Made by a program: the position numbers and the translations under genes
NCBI GenBank assembly: GCA_029062865.1
Contig: JAIDPG010000063.1
Location: forward strand, 1 to 43,994
DNA length: 43,994 nucleotides
Direction: 5' to 3'
DNA from: Oscillospiraceae bacterium
GTDB taxonomy: Bacteria > Bacillota > Clostridia > Oscillospirales > Ruminococcaceae
Notes under the pieces: generated by a model
Database searches by the model: none
The model's input: only the letters and a program-made list of their open reading frames with translations
Told to the model about the DNA's origin: nothing
In this document: positions 18,624-27,722 of the stretch, piece by piece
Layout of the letters: the number at the start of each line of letters is the position of its first letter
Numbering within the stretch: the first letter of the stretch is position 1

Positions 18624-19349
18624 ATGGTTGCATTGGTAACAGGGGCTTCAAGGGGTATAGGCAGAGCGTGTGCTCTTAAACTCGCCGAGGTCGGCTACGA
18701 CGTTGCCGTGAATTATAATTCCAACGAGGCGAAGGCTGCGGAGGTCGTCGCGGAGATAGAGAAGCTCGGGCGAAAGGCGGCGGCGTTCAAGGCGGACACG
18801 GCTGATCTTAAAGCCGTGCAGGGAATGTTCCGCGAAATTCAGAAAGAGTTCGGGCAATTTGACGTTCTCGTGAATAACGCGGGCGTTGTCGACGACGCGT
18901 TTTTGCTGATGATAAACGAGGACAGCCTGTCGCGGTCGCTTGATATAAACATCAAGGGCTACTTCCATTGCGCGCAGCAGGCGGCACTTAAAATGATAAA
19001 AAAGGGCGGGAAAATCATCAATATTTCTTCGGTGAGCTCCATTCTCGCCGTTGAGGGGCAGGGCGTTTATTCGGCGACAAAGGGCGCGGTGAATTCTATG
19101 ACGGCGACGCTCGCCAAGGAACTCGCGCCGCGCGGGATAACCGTAAACGCGGTAGCGCCGGGCTTTATCGAAACGGAAATGATCGACGCTATCCCGGAGG
19201 ACAAAAAAGAGGCGTACATCAAGCAGATACCTATGGGACATTTCGGCACGGCGCGGGACGTCGCGGAGGTAGTGGCGTCGCTTTGCTCACCCGCGTTTGA
19301 TTACGTAACGGGGCAGGTCGTAGTGCTTGACGGAGGGCTTTCGCTATGA
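18624..19349 (+). CDS. fabG: 3-oxoacyl-ACP reductase (FabG-like SDR)
   Basis: TGASRGIG, NNAGVV, S-YSATKGA, PGFIETEM. Confidence 0.93.
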   Translation: MVALVTGASRGIGRACALKLAEVGYDVAVNYNSNEAKAAEVVAEIEKLGRKAAAFKADTADLKAVQGMFREIQKEFGQFDVLVNNAGVVDDAFLLMINEDSLSRSLDINIKGYFHCAQQAALKMIKKGGKIINISSVSSILAVEGQGVYSATKGAVNSMTATLAKELAPRGITVNAVAPGFIETEMIDAIPEDKKEAYIKQIPMGHFGTARDVAEVVASLCSPAFDYVTGQVVVLDGGLSL

Positions 19350-19792
19350 TGAATTTGTTGGAAATCAACAAGCGCATAAAGCAGCGCCCGCCGTTCCAGA
19401 TGATAGAGCGCGTTCTCGAATTAGAACCGAACGTCTCGGCGGTCGGGATAAAAAACGTGTCGGTAAACGAGCCGTATTTCGTTGGGCACTTCCCCGAAAC
19501 GCCGATAATGCCGGGCGTGCTGCTGATAGAATCGGCGGCGCAGCTGTGCAGCCTTGTCATCGCCCCGGAGGACGCGGCGGCGGATGAGAAGCTGTACGTG
19601 CTGTTAAAGGTCAAGGACTTCAAGTTCTTAAAGCCCGTTATCCCCGGCGACACGCTGACGATAAGCGTAAAGTGCACGATGTCAAGCGCCGCGGCGTATG
19701 AGTTCTCGGCGGAGATATCCGTCGACGGGCAGACAAAGGCTAAGGGAAGTATGCTGTTTACCGCGATCGAGAAAACGGCTGTCTACGGATAA
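19346..19792 (+). CDS. fabZ: 3-hydroxyacyl-ACP dehydratase (FabZ-like)
   Basis: PPFQMIERVLEL; GHFPETPIMPGVLLIESAAQ; ATGA overlap with fabG-like gene. Confidence 0.9.
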   Translation: MMNLLEINKRIKQRPPFQMIERVLELEPNVSAVGIKNVSVNEPYFVGHFPETPIMPGVLLIESAAQLCSLVIAPEDAAADEKLYVLLKVKDFKFLKPVIPGDTLTISVKCTMSSAAAYEFSAEISVDGQTKAKGSMLFTAIEKTAVYG

Positions 19793-19814
19793 CCGGCGGT
19801 TTTGGGAGAAAATT

Positions 19815-20585
19815 ATGATAGTAGATTTCAGCGCGTCCATTGTGACTGCGGGCGGTTTGCGAAACCGTATTGAGGGGCTTCGCGGGCTTTATTCGGAGCT
19901 CTGCGGACCTTATTTTGACGATATTCTGAGCAAGCGCGGCAAGGCGTTTGCCGATTCGGCGTGCGGTTTTTTGCTGCTCGACAGTCTGCTTCAAAAGCAC
20001 AAAATCAACCGCGCGGAGCTCGCGATTACTCTCGAAAAAAACGGCAGACCGCGCACCAACCGCCGCGATCTTGATTTCAGCGTGTCACACAGCGAGGGCT
20101 GCGCGATGTGCGTTCTCGCGATAGGCGAGGGAGCGAACGTGGGTATCGACGTTCAGCGAGAGAGACCGTATTCTCTCGAAAAAATGACGGAGCTCGCTCG
20201 GACGTTTATGACCGCCGCGGAGCTTGAAAAATTCACCGCGCCGCTTTCCCCGAACCACCCGATCCCGCTTATCGGCTACAACCGCGATATGGACGAGTAT
20301 ATCCGCAAAAGCCGCGAGTTCTACACCGCGTGGACGCGGCGGGAATCCTACACGAAGCGCATAGGCTCGGATATTTTCGATAATCTGAAAACCGCGAAAA
20401 TACAGAGCGAGTTTTACCGCGACGGAATAATCACGGCTTGCGGCGAGCGATATTATTACAGCGTCTGCGCGCCTCGCGAGGCGTTTGAAAATCTCGAAAA
20501 TAATGAGCTCGAAAACGAAGAAGCTCCCGAAAATCAAGAGGAATTTTTCGAGGAGACAGAGGAAGCCGCCGAGGTGAACGAATGA
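19815..20585 (+). CDS. Sfp-type 4'-phosphopantetheinyl transferase
   Basis: NGRPRTNRRDLDFSVSHSEG; VGIDVQRERP; FYTAWTRRESYTKRIG; acidic C-terminal tail. Confidence 0.88.
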   Translation: MIVDFSASIVTAGGLRNRIEGLRGLYSELCGPYFDDILSKRGKAFADSACGFLLLDSLLQKHKINRAELAITLEKNGRPRTNRRDLDFSVSHSEGCAMCVLAIGEGANVGIDVQRERPYSLEKMTELARTFMTAAELEKFTAPLSPNHPIPLIGYNRDMDEYIRKSREFYTAWTRRESYTKRIGSDIFDNLKTAKIQSEFYRDGIITACGERYYYSVCAPREAFENLENNELENEEAPENQEEFFEETEEAAEVNE

Positions 20586-21325
20586 ATATTCTTGTGCTGA
20601 ACGGAAGCCCGCGCGGCGAGCGGTCGAATACGCTGCAGCTCGCGAGGGCGTTCGTTGAGGGCTTCTCGGGAGTAAATCCCGACGCGGAGATTGAAACAAT
20701 TCACATAAACAAGCTCGACATAAAGCCGTGCCTCGGGTGCTTTTCGTGCTGGACGAAAACGCCGGGGAACTGCGTAATAAACGACGATATGCGGGAGCTT
20801 TACAAAAAAATCGCGGCGGCGGACGTTCTGGTCGAGAGCTTTCCGCTTTATTTTTTCGGGATCCCGAGCGGCTTTAAGGCGGTCGTCGACCGCTGCCTGC
20901 CGTTTATGAAAACGTATCTGGGAAAGCAGGACACGGACGGGCACTCGTCGTTTCACGAGCTGCGCGACGCGGGAATGTACGACAAAAAGCTCGTGCTGAT
21001 ATCGACGTGCGGCTATGTCGACGCCGCGCCTATGTACCCCGCGCTGCTAAAGCAGTACGATCTGATCTGCGGCGAGGGTAACTACACTGCGATCTTGTGC
21101 CCCGAGGGCGAGCTGTTCGGCTACGAGGGCTTGGCGGACAGGCAAAAGCGCGGCTATTTAAGCGACGTAAAACAAGCGGGCGCGGAGCTTGCCGAGCACG
21201 GAAAGCTCTCCGAGAAAACGCGCGAAAAGCTCTCAGGCAGAGTGCTCTCCCCGAGCGGGTTTGAGGCGATTGTCCGCTCGCACTGGGGCGGAGAGGAGTT
21301 TGGCAGTTTTTTAGAAAACTGCTGA
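20582..21325 (+). CDS. NADPH-dependent FMN reductase / flavodoxin-like oxidoreductase
   Basis: ILVLNGSPRGERSNT; CLGCFSCWTKTPGNCVINDDM; ATGA overlap with PPTase. Confidence 0.9.
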   Translation: MNILVLNGSPRGERSNTLQLARAFVEGFSGVNPDAEIETIHINKLDIKPCLGCFSCWTKTPGNCVINDDMRELYKKIAAADVLVESFPLYFFGIPSGFKAVVDRCLPFMKTYLGKQDTDGHSSFHELRDAGMYDKKLVLISTCGYVDAAPMYPALLKQYDLICGEGNYTAILCPEGELFGYEGLADRQKRGYLSDVKQAGAELAEHGKLSEKTREKLSGRVLSPSGFEAIVRSHWGGEEFGSFLENC

Positions 21326-21337
21326 CAATAACTGTAA

Positions 21338-21360
21338 ATCCCCCGCCGGAGGCGGGGGAT
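21338..21360. terminator. Intrinsic terminator between convergent genes
   Basis: ATCCCCCGCC-GGA-GGCGGGGGAT. Confidence 0.75.
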
Positions 21361-21365
21361 CACTT

Positions 21366-22502
21366 TTATTCAAATACCGAGCAAATCTTCGACGTTGCCT
21401 TAATGCCGTTCGCGCCGTTGACAAGCGGCTCTCCCCATTCCGCGGAGAGCGTCTCGCCGCGCCAGTCGCGGGCTATGTCGAGATACTCCACGCCGCCGCT
21501 GTTGCCTTTCCAGCTCCACGCGATGTAGCCGAGGGAATTCTGCTCGCAGTATTGCATAATAAACGCCTCGTCAACGTCGCCGTCGGAGTGGTTCCAGCCG
21601 AACTCCCCGACGACCACGCAAAGCCCTTGGTCTGTCGCGCCCTTGAGGTTCTGCGTTATCGTCGCGGAGCTTCCGCCCGCAGTGCCGTACATATGAATGG
21701 AAAACATCGTGTTGCGGTCGGGGTCGCTTTCAAAAACCGCCTTGCCCGCCTCCGCGACGCTCGCGCCGTGCTGACCCCAGCCGCCAGCGTCGACCATTAT
21801 TGTGTTCGTGATCCCCGCCTTGCGCAGCTTCGGGACAGCCGCCGTGTAACCCTCTTGCCACTTCGCGGAATCCCACGTGCCGAGCCACTCGTTCGCGATG
21901 TTTAAGATCACCTTGTCGGAGTAGGCGTTCAGCACATCCTTTACCTCTATCCAGCAGTCGACCGCGCGGTCGAGAGCGGCAATATCCTCCTTGCCCGTCG
22001 TGTCGTGAATTTCGGCGATCATCACAAGCCGCCGCTCGGCGCACTTCTCGATGACGCTTTGAAGCTCCGAAGCCGTCACGCGCTCCCATTGGTCTCCGTC
22101 CGCGAAAACAACGCGAACGCAGTTCGCGCCCGTCGCGGCGATGCCGTCCAGCGCGTTTTCGAGCTCGCTTTTGTACCACACGTGCGCGTGGTTCACGCCG
22201 CGCATTATAAACTCGTTTCCGTTAGCGTCAACAAGCCGCGTTCCGCTTATCTGAAACGCGCCGTTCGCCGCAGGGAGCGGCTTTTCGGGAACACTTCCCG
22301 GCGTGCTTTCGATAACCTCCGGAACATATCCGTCGGGCGGGATTATCATCTTGTAGCTGCTTCTCGGCTTGTACTCGTTATCCGCAGAAGCGGAGGAGAA
22401 CGGCGAGGAGAAATCATGCTCGCCGCCGGGGGCTTTTTGGGAGCAGCCGCACAAGCTCACCGCGAATAACGCGCAGAATAAAAGGGAAAGTAAACGTTTC
22501 AT
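21366..22502 (-). CDS. Glycoside hydrolase family 5 (mannanase-like) lipoprotein
   Basis: Lipobox SLCGC; RGVNHAHVWY; ILNIANEWLGTWDS; VVVGEFGWNHSD; GYIAWSWKGN. Confidence 0.88.
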   Translation of the reverse strand: MKRLLSLLFCALFAVSLCGCSQKAPGGEHDFSSPFSSASADNEYKPRSSYKMIIPPDGYVPEVIESTPGSVPEKPLPAANGAFQISGTRLVDANGNEFIMRGVNHAHVWYKSELENALDGIAATGANCVRVVFADGDQWERVTASELQSVIEKCAERRLVMIAEIHDTTGKEDIAALDRAVDCWIEVKDVLNAYSDKVILNIANEWLGTWDSAKWQEGYTAAVPKLRKAGITNTIMVDAGGWGQHGASVAEAGKAVFESDPDRNTMFSIHMYGTAGGSSATITQNLKGATDQGLCVVVGEFGWNHSDGDVDEAFIMQYCEQNSLGYIAWSWKGNSGGVEYLDIARDWRGETLSAEWGEPLVNGANGIKATSKICSVFE

Positions 22503-23878
22503 CAGAAGAACACGCGCTCCTCAATATACGCCTTGACATCGGCGATCGGAATTCTCACCTGCGCCATTGTGTCGCGCTCGCGGACGGTCACGCAGCCGTC
22601 GGTCTCGCTGTCGAAATCGTACGTGATGCAGAACGGCGTGCCTATCTCGTCCTGGCGGCGATAACGCTTGCCGATAGCGCCCGCGTCGTCATAATCAACG
22701 CAGAAGTACTTCGAGAGGTCTTCAAAAAGCTCGCCCGCCTTTTCGGAGAGCTTCTTCGACAGCGGCAGAACCGCCGCCTTTATCGGCGCGAGAGCCGGGT
22801 GGAAGCGCATAACCGTGCGGCTTGTGCCGTCCTCGAGAGCCTCCTCGTCGTAAGCGTCGCACACTACCGCGAGGAACAAACGCTCCACGCCGAGCGACGG
22901 CTCGATAACGTAGGGAATATATTTCTCATTGGTCTCCGGGTCGAAGTATTCAAGGCTCTTGCCGCTTGTTTTCATGTGCTGAGTGAGGTCGTAGTCGGTT
23001 CTGTCCGCGACGCCCCAAAGCTCGCCCCAGCCGAACGGGAATAAAAACTCGAAGTCCGTCGTCGCCTTGGAATAGAAGCAGAGCTCCTCCGGCGAGTGAT
23101 CGCGAAGTCTTATGCTTTCCTCCTTCAGACCGAGCGACAGCAGGAAGTTTTTGCAATAAGTTCTCCAGTAATCAAACCATTCCAGATCCGTTCCGGGCTT
23201 GCAGAAGAACTCCAACTCCATCTGCTCGAACTCGCGGACGCGGAAAATAAACTGTCCGGGAGTGATCTCGTTTCTGAATGACTTGCCGACCTGCGCCACG
23301 CCGAACGGCACCTTTTTGCGGGAAGTCCTCTGAATATTCGCGAAGTTTACGAAAATGCCCTGCGCGGTTTCCGGTCTCAAATAAAGCTCGCTCTTGCTGT
23401 CCTCGACCGTGCCCTGCGCCGTCTTGAACATCAGATTGAACTGCCGGATATCCGTAAAGTTTGCCTTGCCGCAATTCGGGCACTTTATTCCCTTTTCGCG
23501 GATATATTCGAGCATTTTGTCGTTAGTCCAGCCGTCCGCGGTCGTCTCACCGAAGTCCTCAATAAGCTTGTCGGCGCGGTGACGCGTCTTGCACTCCTTG
23601 CAGTCCATAAGCGGGTCGGAAAATCCGCCGACGTGCCCCGATGCAACCCAGGTCTGCGGGTTCATTAAAATCGCCGAATCAAGCCCGACGTTGTACTTGT
23701 TCTCCTGCACAAACTTCTTGCGCCAAGCCTTCTTGATGTTCTCCTTAAGCTCCACTCCCAAGGGACCGTAGTCCCAGGTGTTCGCCAAGCCGCCGTAGAT
23801 CTCGCTGCCGGGGTAAACAAGCCCGCGGTGGATACAAAGCGTCTTGATCTGGTCGAGGGTTTTTTCTGTGTTCTTCAT
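22502..23878 (-). CDS. glyQS: Glycyl-tRNA synthetase (alpha2-type)
   Basis: [35 protein letters not shown]; class II motifs [34 protein letters not shown]. Confidence 0.96.
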   Translation of the reverse strand: MKNTEKTLDQIKTLCIHRGLVYPGSEIYGGLANTWDYGPLGVELKENIKKAWRKKFVQENKYNVGLDSAILMNPQTWVASGHVGGFSDPLMDCKECKTRHRADKLIEDFGETTADGWTNDKMLEYIREKGIKCPNCGKANFTDIRQFNLMFKTAQGTVEDSKSELYLRPETAQGIFVNFANIQRTSRKKVPFGVAQVGKSFRNEITPGQFIFRVREFEQMELEFFCKPGTDLEWFDYWRTYCKNFLLSLGLKEESIRLRDHSPEELCFYSKATTDFEFLFPFGWGELWGVADRTDYDLTQHMKTSGKSLEYFDPETNEKYIPYVIEPSLGVERLFLAVVCDAYDEEALEDGTSRTVMRFHPALAPIKAAVLPLSKKLSEKAGELFEDLSKYFCVDYDDAGAIGKRYRRQDEIGTPFCITYDFDSETDGCVTVRERDTMAQVRIPIADVKAYIEERVFF

Positions 23879-23902
23879 AAAATAATCTCCTTATTTAAAT
23901 TT

Positions 23903-24030
23903 AAAATTTGAGAACCGCGCAGTCCGCGCTTCGCGCGAACTGCGCTAGCCGAGCAATGCTTTCTCGAATTTTACACTTCGCAGGGTGTGTTGCTGTGGGT
24001 CGGTGCGCGGCATAATGACTGCTCGCGGGG
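23903..24030. repeat. Structured intergenic repeat, copy A
   Basis: Outer stem AAAATTTGAGAA...TTCTCGAATTTT; inner GCGCAGTCCGCGC-TTC-GCGCGAACTGCGC + TAGC; trailer ACACTTCGC. Confidence 0.7.
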
Positions 24031-24104
24031 AGCGCTGATTTTAGTTGTTACGCGCCTATGACATCTCACCCAAACGCTGCACGCATCGGTGTTTATTTTA
24101 AGTA

Positions 24105-24215
24105 GCGAAAAACCGGCTCACTTCGTTCGCCTAGCCGCCTGCGCTTTTTCGCCCCGCACTTCGCCAGTAGTGCTGATGTTGTCGGTACGCGCCCTTTGCC
24201 GCTTCGCGGGGTATG
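24105..24215. repeat. Structured intergenic repeat, copy B
   Basis: GCGAAAAA...TTTTTCGC outer stem, CACTTCGTTCGCCTAGC core, GCACTTCGC trailer. Confidence 0.7.
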
Positions 24216-24218
24216 CTG

Positions 24219-24704
24219 CTATGTGTCTCTCGCCTCCGCGGCGATCTCCGACAGCACCGCCGGGAGCTGTTGAGTTTCGGGAACGCCCGAGAAAACCGAG
24301 GCGGCTTCGTTAATGTACTGAGCGCGCTCGGCGGGAGTTCTCGCCGTCAAGACCGTTTTGATAGCACGCACGTATTTCAGCTCCAACTCCGCCGCCGAAA
24401 CAAGCGCCTTGTGCTTTTCTTTGAACCGCTCCGGCGGGTTCAGCTTTCGGAACCTCCCGAGAATTTCCTCGGCTTTTTCGCAAATCTCCGTTGCCTTTGT
24501 CTGTTCAAGCATTTTTTCCTGGCTGCTTGAAACGTCCGCCTGAACGGTTTCCATTTCCTCCAGAGCCGCGGCGTATTCCTTGAAATTATCGTACAGCGCG
24601 TCGGAATATTCCTTTTCGGAAAGCCGCTCCTTCGCGCAGCCCGTGAATATCAAAGCCAAGGGAATTATCACCGCGAGAAGCAATGCGATTGTACGCTTGT
24701 ACAT
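24219..24704 (-). CDS. Small lipoprotein, paralogue 1
   Basis: YKRTIALLLAVIIPLALIFTGC lipobox; helical mature region. Confidence 0.75.
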   Translation of the reverse strand: MYKRTIALLLAVIIPLALIFTGCAKERLSEKEYSDALYDNFKEYAAALEEMETVQADVSSSQEKMLEQTKATEICEKAEEILGRFRKLNPPERFKEKHKALVSAAELELKYVRAIKTVLTARTPAERAQYINEAASVFSGVPETQQLPAVLSEIAAEARDT

Positions 24705-24734
24705 TATCCATCTCCCATTCTATAATGATCGTTG

Positions 24735-25226
24735 TCACCCAAGCTCCGCTTTCAGGTCTTTGATAAGCTGAAGGAAAATCGACGCGAACTGCTGATCCTG
24801 CGGGGCACTGTCGAACGCTTTAAGCTCGGCGTTCGCCGAGGTGATGTCGTTCAGGGTTTTCGCGGTGAGCAGCTTTTCCGCCGCCTTTACGAAATCCCGC
24901 TCGCTGTCTATCGACTTGATGAGCTTTTTGTGCTGATCGGCGTACTTTGACGGCGGCTCGAGATCCTTAAACTTCAGAAGCGCCTTGTCCGCTCTGCCGC
25001 AGATATCCTTCGCCTTTGCGCTGTTTGCCGACACCGCCTCGACACTCGTCGCCCCCGTGATTATCGGGGAGAGCTCCTTCATAGCCGAGCTGTACTCCTT
25101 GTAGGTGTTCAACAGCCCGTCGTAATACTCCTGCGGAGTAAGCTGCTCTTTCGAGCCGCAGCCCGTGAATATCAAAGCCGCGGGGATGATCACCGCGATA
25201 AGCAATGCGATAATACGTTTTGTCAT
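24735..25226 (-). CDS. Small lipoprotein, paralogue 2
   Basis: TKRIIALLIAVIIPAALIFTGC; LEPPSKYADQHKKLI shared with paralogue 1 (LNPPERFKEKHKALV). Confidence 0.78.
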   Translation of the reverse strand: MTKRIIALLIAVIIPAALIFTGCGSKEQLTPQEYYDGLLNTYKEYSSAMKELSPIITGATSVEAVSANSAKAKDICGRADKALLKFKDLEPPSKYADQHKKLIKSIDSERDFVKAAEKLLTAKTLNDITSANAELKAFDSAPQDQQFASIFLQLIKDLKAELG

Positions 25227-25237
25227 AGTTTTTCCTT

Positions 25238-25726
25238 TCAGCCGGATTTCTTCTCACTTGAGACGAAATCAAGATACAAACCGGGCAGTGATTTGCCCTC
25301 CGGGATAGAATTTACTATCCTGCTCAGCTCGCGCCCTATCTCGTCCGCCTCGGCGTTGTCCTTCGCGTCAATGAGCCTCAGCGCGGCCTTGTTCCACTCG
25401 TATTCGTAGTCGAGCGACTTCAGAATATCCTTGTGAAAGCTCTTGCGGCTTTTCGGCGGAACAAGCTGCTTTATCTCGTCAAGAGCGTTCTCGCGGTCGG
25501 TTATCGTTTTACGGCACTCCTCCTTCTGAGCGTCGGTATACGGCGCGGTTTCGGGCGCACACATCGCCCAAGCTGTTGAGGCTTTAACGAACGCCTTGCA
25601 GCTCGCCTTAAAGCGTTCGGAGTACTCCGCTTCGGTAAGCGGAGCGGGGCTTGCTTTCCCGCACGCCGTAAACAACAGCGTTATCGGAATTATCACCGCG
25701 ACAAGCAATGCAATAATACGTTTCAT
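25238..25726 (-). CDS. Small lipoprotein, paralogue 3
   Basis: MKRIIALLVAVIIPITLLFTAC; LVPPKSRKSFHKDIL; start set to ATG 25726. Confidence 0.78.
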   Translation of the reverse strand: MKRIIALLVAVIIPITLLFTACGKASPAPLTEAEYSERFKASCKAFVKASTAWAMCAPETAPYTDAQKEECRKTITDRENALDEIKQLVPPKSRKSFHKDILKSLDYEYEWNKAALRLIDAKDNAEADEIGRELSRIVNSIPEGKSLPGLYLDFVSSEKKSG

Positions 25727-25756
25727 AATACTGCCTCCAAACGCGCACAACAATTA

Positions 25757-26323
25757 TCAATTGTCCATTGTAAATTGTACATTGTTTACCGTCAGCCAGA
25801 GGAACCTCCTCCGCGAATTAAGCCTGTTAAGCTCCTTCATAAAGTTCGCCTCGGCATAAGCGAATCCGTCGCTGGCGACCAGCCGCTCGGCGCGTATTCC
25901 CATTTGCTCGGCGGCGCTCATAAACTCACTTTCGATCATCACTCCCCCGAACATTGCCTCAAACGAATCCGCGAAGCTCCGCATTTCGGGAATTCCCGCG
26001 CGGACGGCGGCGAGCTCGTCCTTGAGACTTCTCGGCACGCGAACCTTTTCAAAATAATCGCACGCCCCGCGGAGCTTGTTTGCCGCCTCGGCTGCCCGCG
26101 GCTTGTTGTTCCGCGCATATGAAAGCATCTCGGGAGCGCCGCCGCGGTTTGCCGCGTCAACAAGCTCGCTCATCATCGTGTTCATTTCGGAAATCCCTGC
26201 CGCAAGCCGCGAGTGCGTCTCACGAGCCTTCTTCATATGCCCTTCGTGGAGAAGAAACATCGTGAGCCCGAGGGCTATGGAAACGAGAGTTGAGATAATC
26301 GAATTCCGCGTTTTTTTGCTCAT
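25757..26323 (-). CDS. Membrane-anchored hypothetical protein related in layout to the lipoprotein array
   Basis: N-term TM STLVSIALGLTMFLL; VRVPRSLKDELAAVRAGI; C-term NNVQFTMDN encoded by an intergenic repeat. Confidence 0.65.
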   Translation of the reverse strand: MSKKTRNSIISTLVSIALGLTMFLLHEGHMKKARETHSRLAAGISEMNTMMSELVDAANRGGAPEMLSYARNNKPRAAEAANKLRGACDYFEKVRVPRSLKDELAAVRAGIPEMRSFADSFEAMFGGVMIESEFMSAAEQMGIRAERLVASDGFAYAEANFMKELNRLNSRRRFLWLTVNNVQFTMDN

Positions 26324-26342
26324 AATATCTCCTTATTTAAAA

Positions 26343-26475
26343 AAATTTCAAAAATTCGCTCACCGCTGCTCCGCTCACTTCGTTCGCTCTGCAGCGCTGA
26401 GGGAACCGGTCAAGATTTTGCTTCGCAAAATCTTGACACTTTTTGAAATTTACACTTCGCAGGGAGCGCTGATTT
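26343..26475. repeat. Structured intergenic repeat, copy C
   Basis: Outer AAATTTCAAAAA...TTTTTGAAATTT; inner TCAAGATTTTGC-TTC-GCAAAATCTTGA; trailer ACACTTCGC. Confidence 0.75.
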
Positions 26476-27628
26476 ATCTCTCGTCCGCTTCGCCTCTGAG
26501 CTTCGGATAAGTGCCGATAATGACGTTCTCGTCCGTCAAGCCGTCAATTTTAGAGCTCCAGTTGTAATAGCCCGACTTGAAATTCTCTTCGCTCGGCGAA
26601 ACGCCGTTATATGTCGGGTCGTCGAGAACACACCAGACATAAACCGTGTAGCCCGACTTGTCGATTATCACGCCTGCCGTGAATGTGCGCCCGCTGTAAT
26701 CCTCCTCCAAGCGCTCCGCGAGGCTCTCCAATTTACCGGTACCGCCCCAGTCGTTTGCGCCCGAAAGGTCGATGACAACTGCCTTGTCGTTGTTCATAAC
26801 AATTCTCAATTCACAAGCGGTCTTTTCGTCGCCGCCCATGGCGACATCGTCGGCTATCCAGCTGTTCACCGACGTGATAAGCTCCTTGGCGGTGATATCC
26901 GCGCTTGTTACCTTTGATTTTGTTACCTGACCGCCAAACAATATATCCCCGATAACATCTCCGTCAGCCGAAGGCTTGCTGCCGACCGCCGACGCGCTGC
27001 CGGACGACTTTGAGTAAAACAGCCGCGGGAAGGTTCCCATTATAACGCCGTCGCGCGTCATTCCGACCCTGTCCTCGGCTTTCCACTCATACTCGCCCGC
27101 CGTAAAGTTCTCAAGCGAAGGCGCGTCGCCGTTAAAGTCAGCGTCGTCTTGCACACACCACGAATATACGGCATAGCCGGATTCATCGATAAATACCGCG
27201 GCGATGAAAGTGCGCCCGCTGTAATCAGCCTCGAAGCGTTCTTTAAGACTTTCGGGGCAGCCTTTTCTCTTTTCCCAGTCGTTCTTCCCGGAAAGGTCGG
27301 TAACAGCCGCATTGCCATTATCCATAACGATACTCAACTCGCAAGCGGTCTTTTCATCGCCGCCCGCGGCAACATTGTCCGCAATCCAAGTATTCACGGT
27401 CGTGATAAGCTCCTTTGCAAAGCTGTCCGCGCTTGTGACCTTCGACTTAAATATCGCGTCGTTATATTCATCCGCCACGCTTGTAATCTTGTCTACCGGA
27501 TTTATGCCGCCGGACGGCTTGCTTGCCTCCTGCGGAAGCAGTATCGGGTCGTCGTTCCCGCAAGCCGCAAGCGTTGAAACTGCCATTATAACCGCGACTG
27601 CCGCCGCGAGCTTTTTTAAAATACTCAT
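26474..27628 (-). CDS. Lipoprotein with two tandem pilin-like domains
   Basis: Lipobox STLAACG; repeated KSKVTSADxxAKELITxVNxWIADxVAxGGDEKTACEL; start set to MSILKK. Confidence 0.75.
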   Translation of the reverse strand: MSILKKLAAAVAVIMAVSTLAACGNDDPILLPQEASKPSGGINPVDKITSVADEYNDAIFKSKVTSADSFAKELITTVNTWIADNVAAGGDEKTACELSIVMDNGNAAVTDLSGKNDWEKRKGCPESLKERFEADYSGRTFIAAVFIDESGYAVYSWCVQDDADFNGDAPSLENFTAGEYEWKAEDRVGMTRDGVIMGTFPRLFYSKSSGSASAVGSKPSADGDVIGDILFGGQVTKSKVTSADITAKELITSVNSWIADDVAMGGDEKTACELRIVMNNDKAVVIDLSGANDWGGTGKLESLAERLEEDYSGRTFTAGVIIDKSGYTVYVWCVLDDPTYNGVSPSEENFKSGYYNWSSKIDGLTDENVIIGTYPKLRGEADER

Positions 27629-27722
27629 AGCAAATATATCCCTCCTTGCCGCAATTTTGTCAAGCAAATTTTACACGCTGCGGGGGCATTGTTCTGACCG
27701 GAACACTTCTATGCCGCGCGGC

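Noticed and set aside
23879-24218. T-box riboswitch upstream of glyQS
   Set aside because: No AGGGTGG-ACCGCG T-box sequence or associated terminator could be found; the interval is occupied by structured repeats
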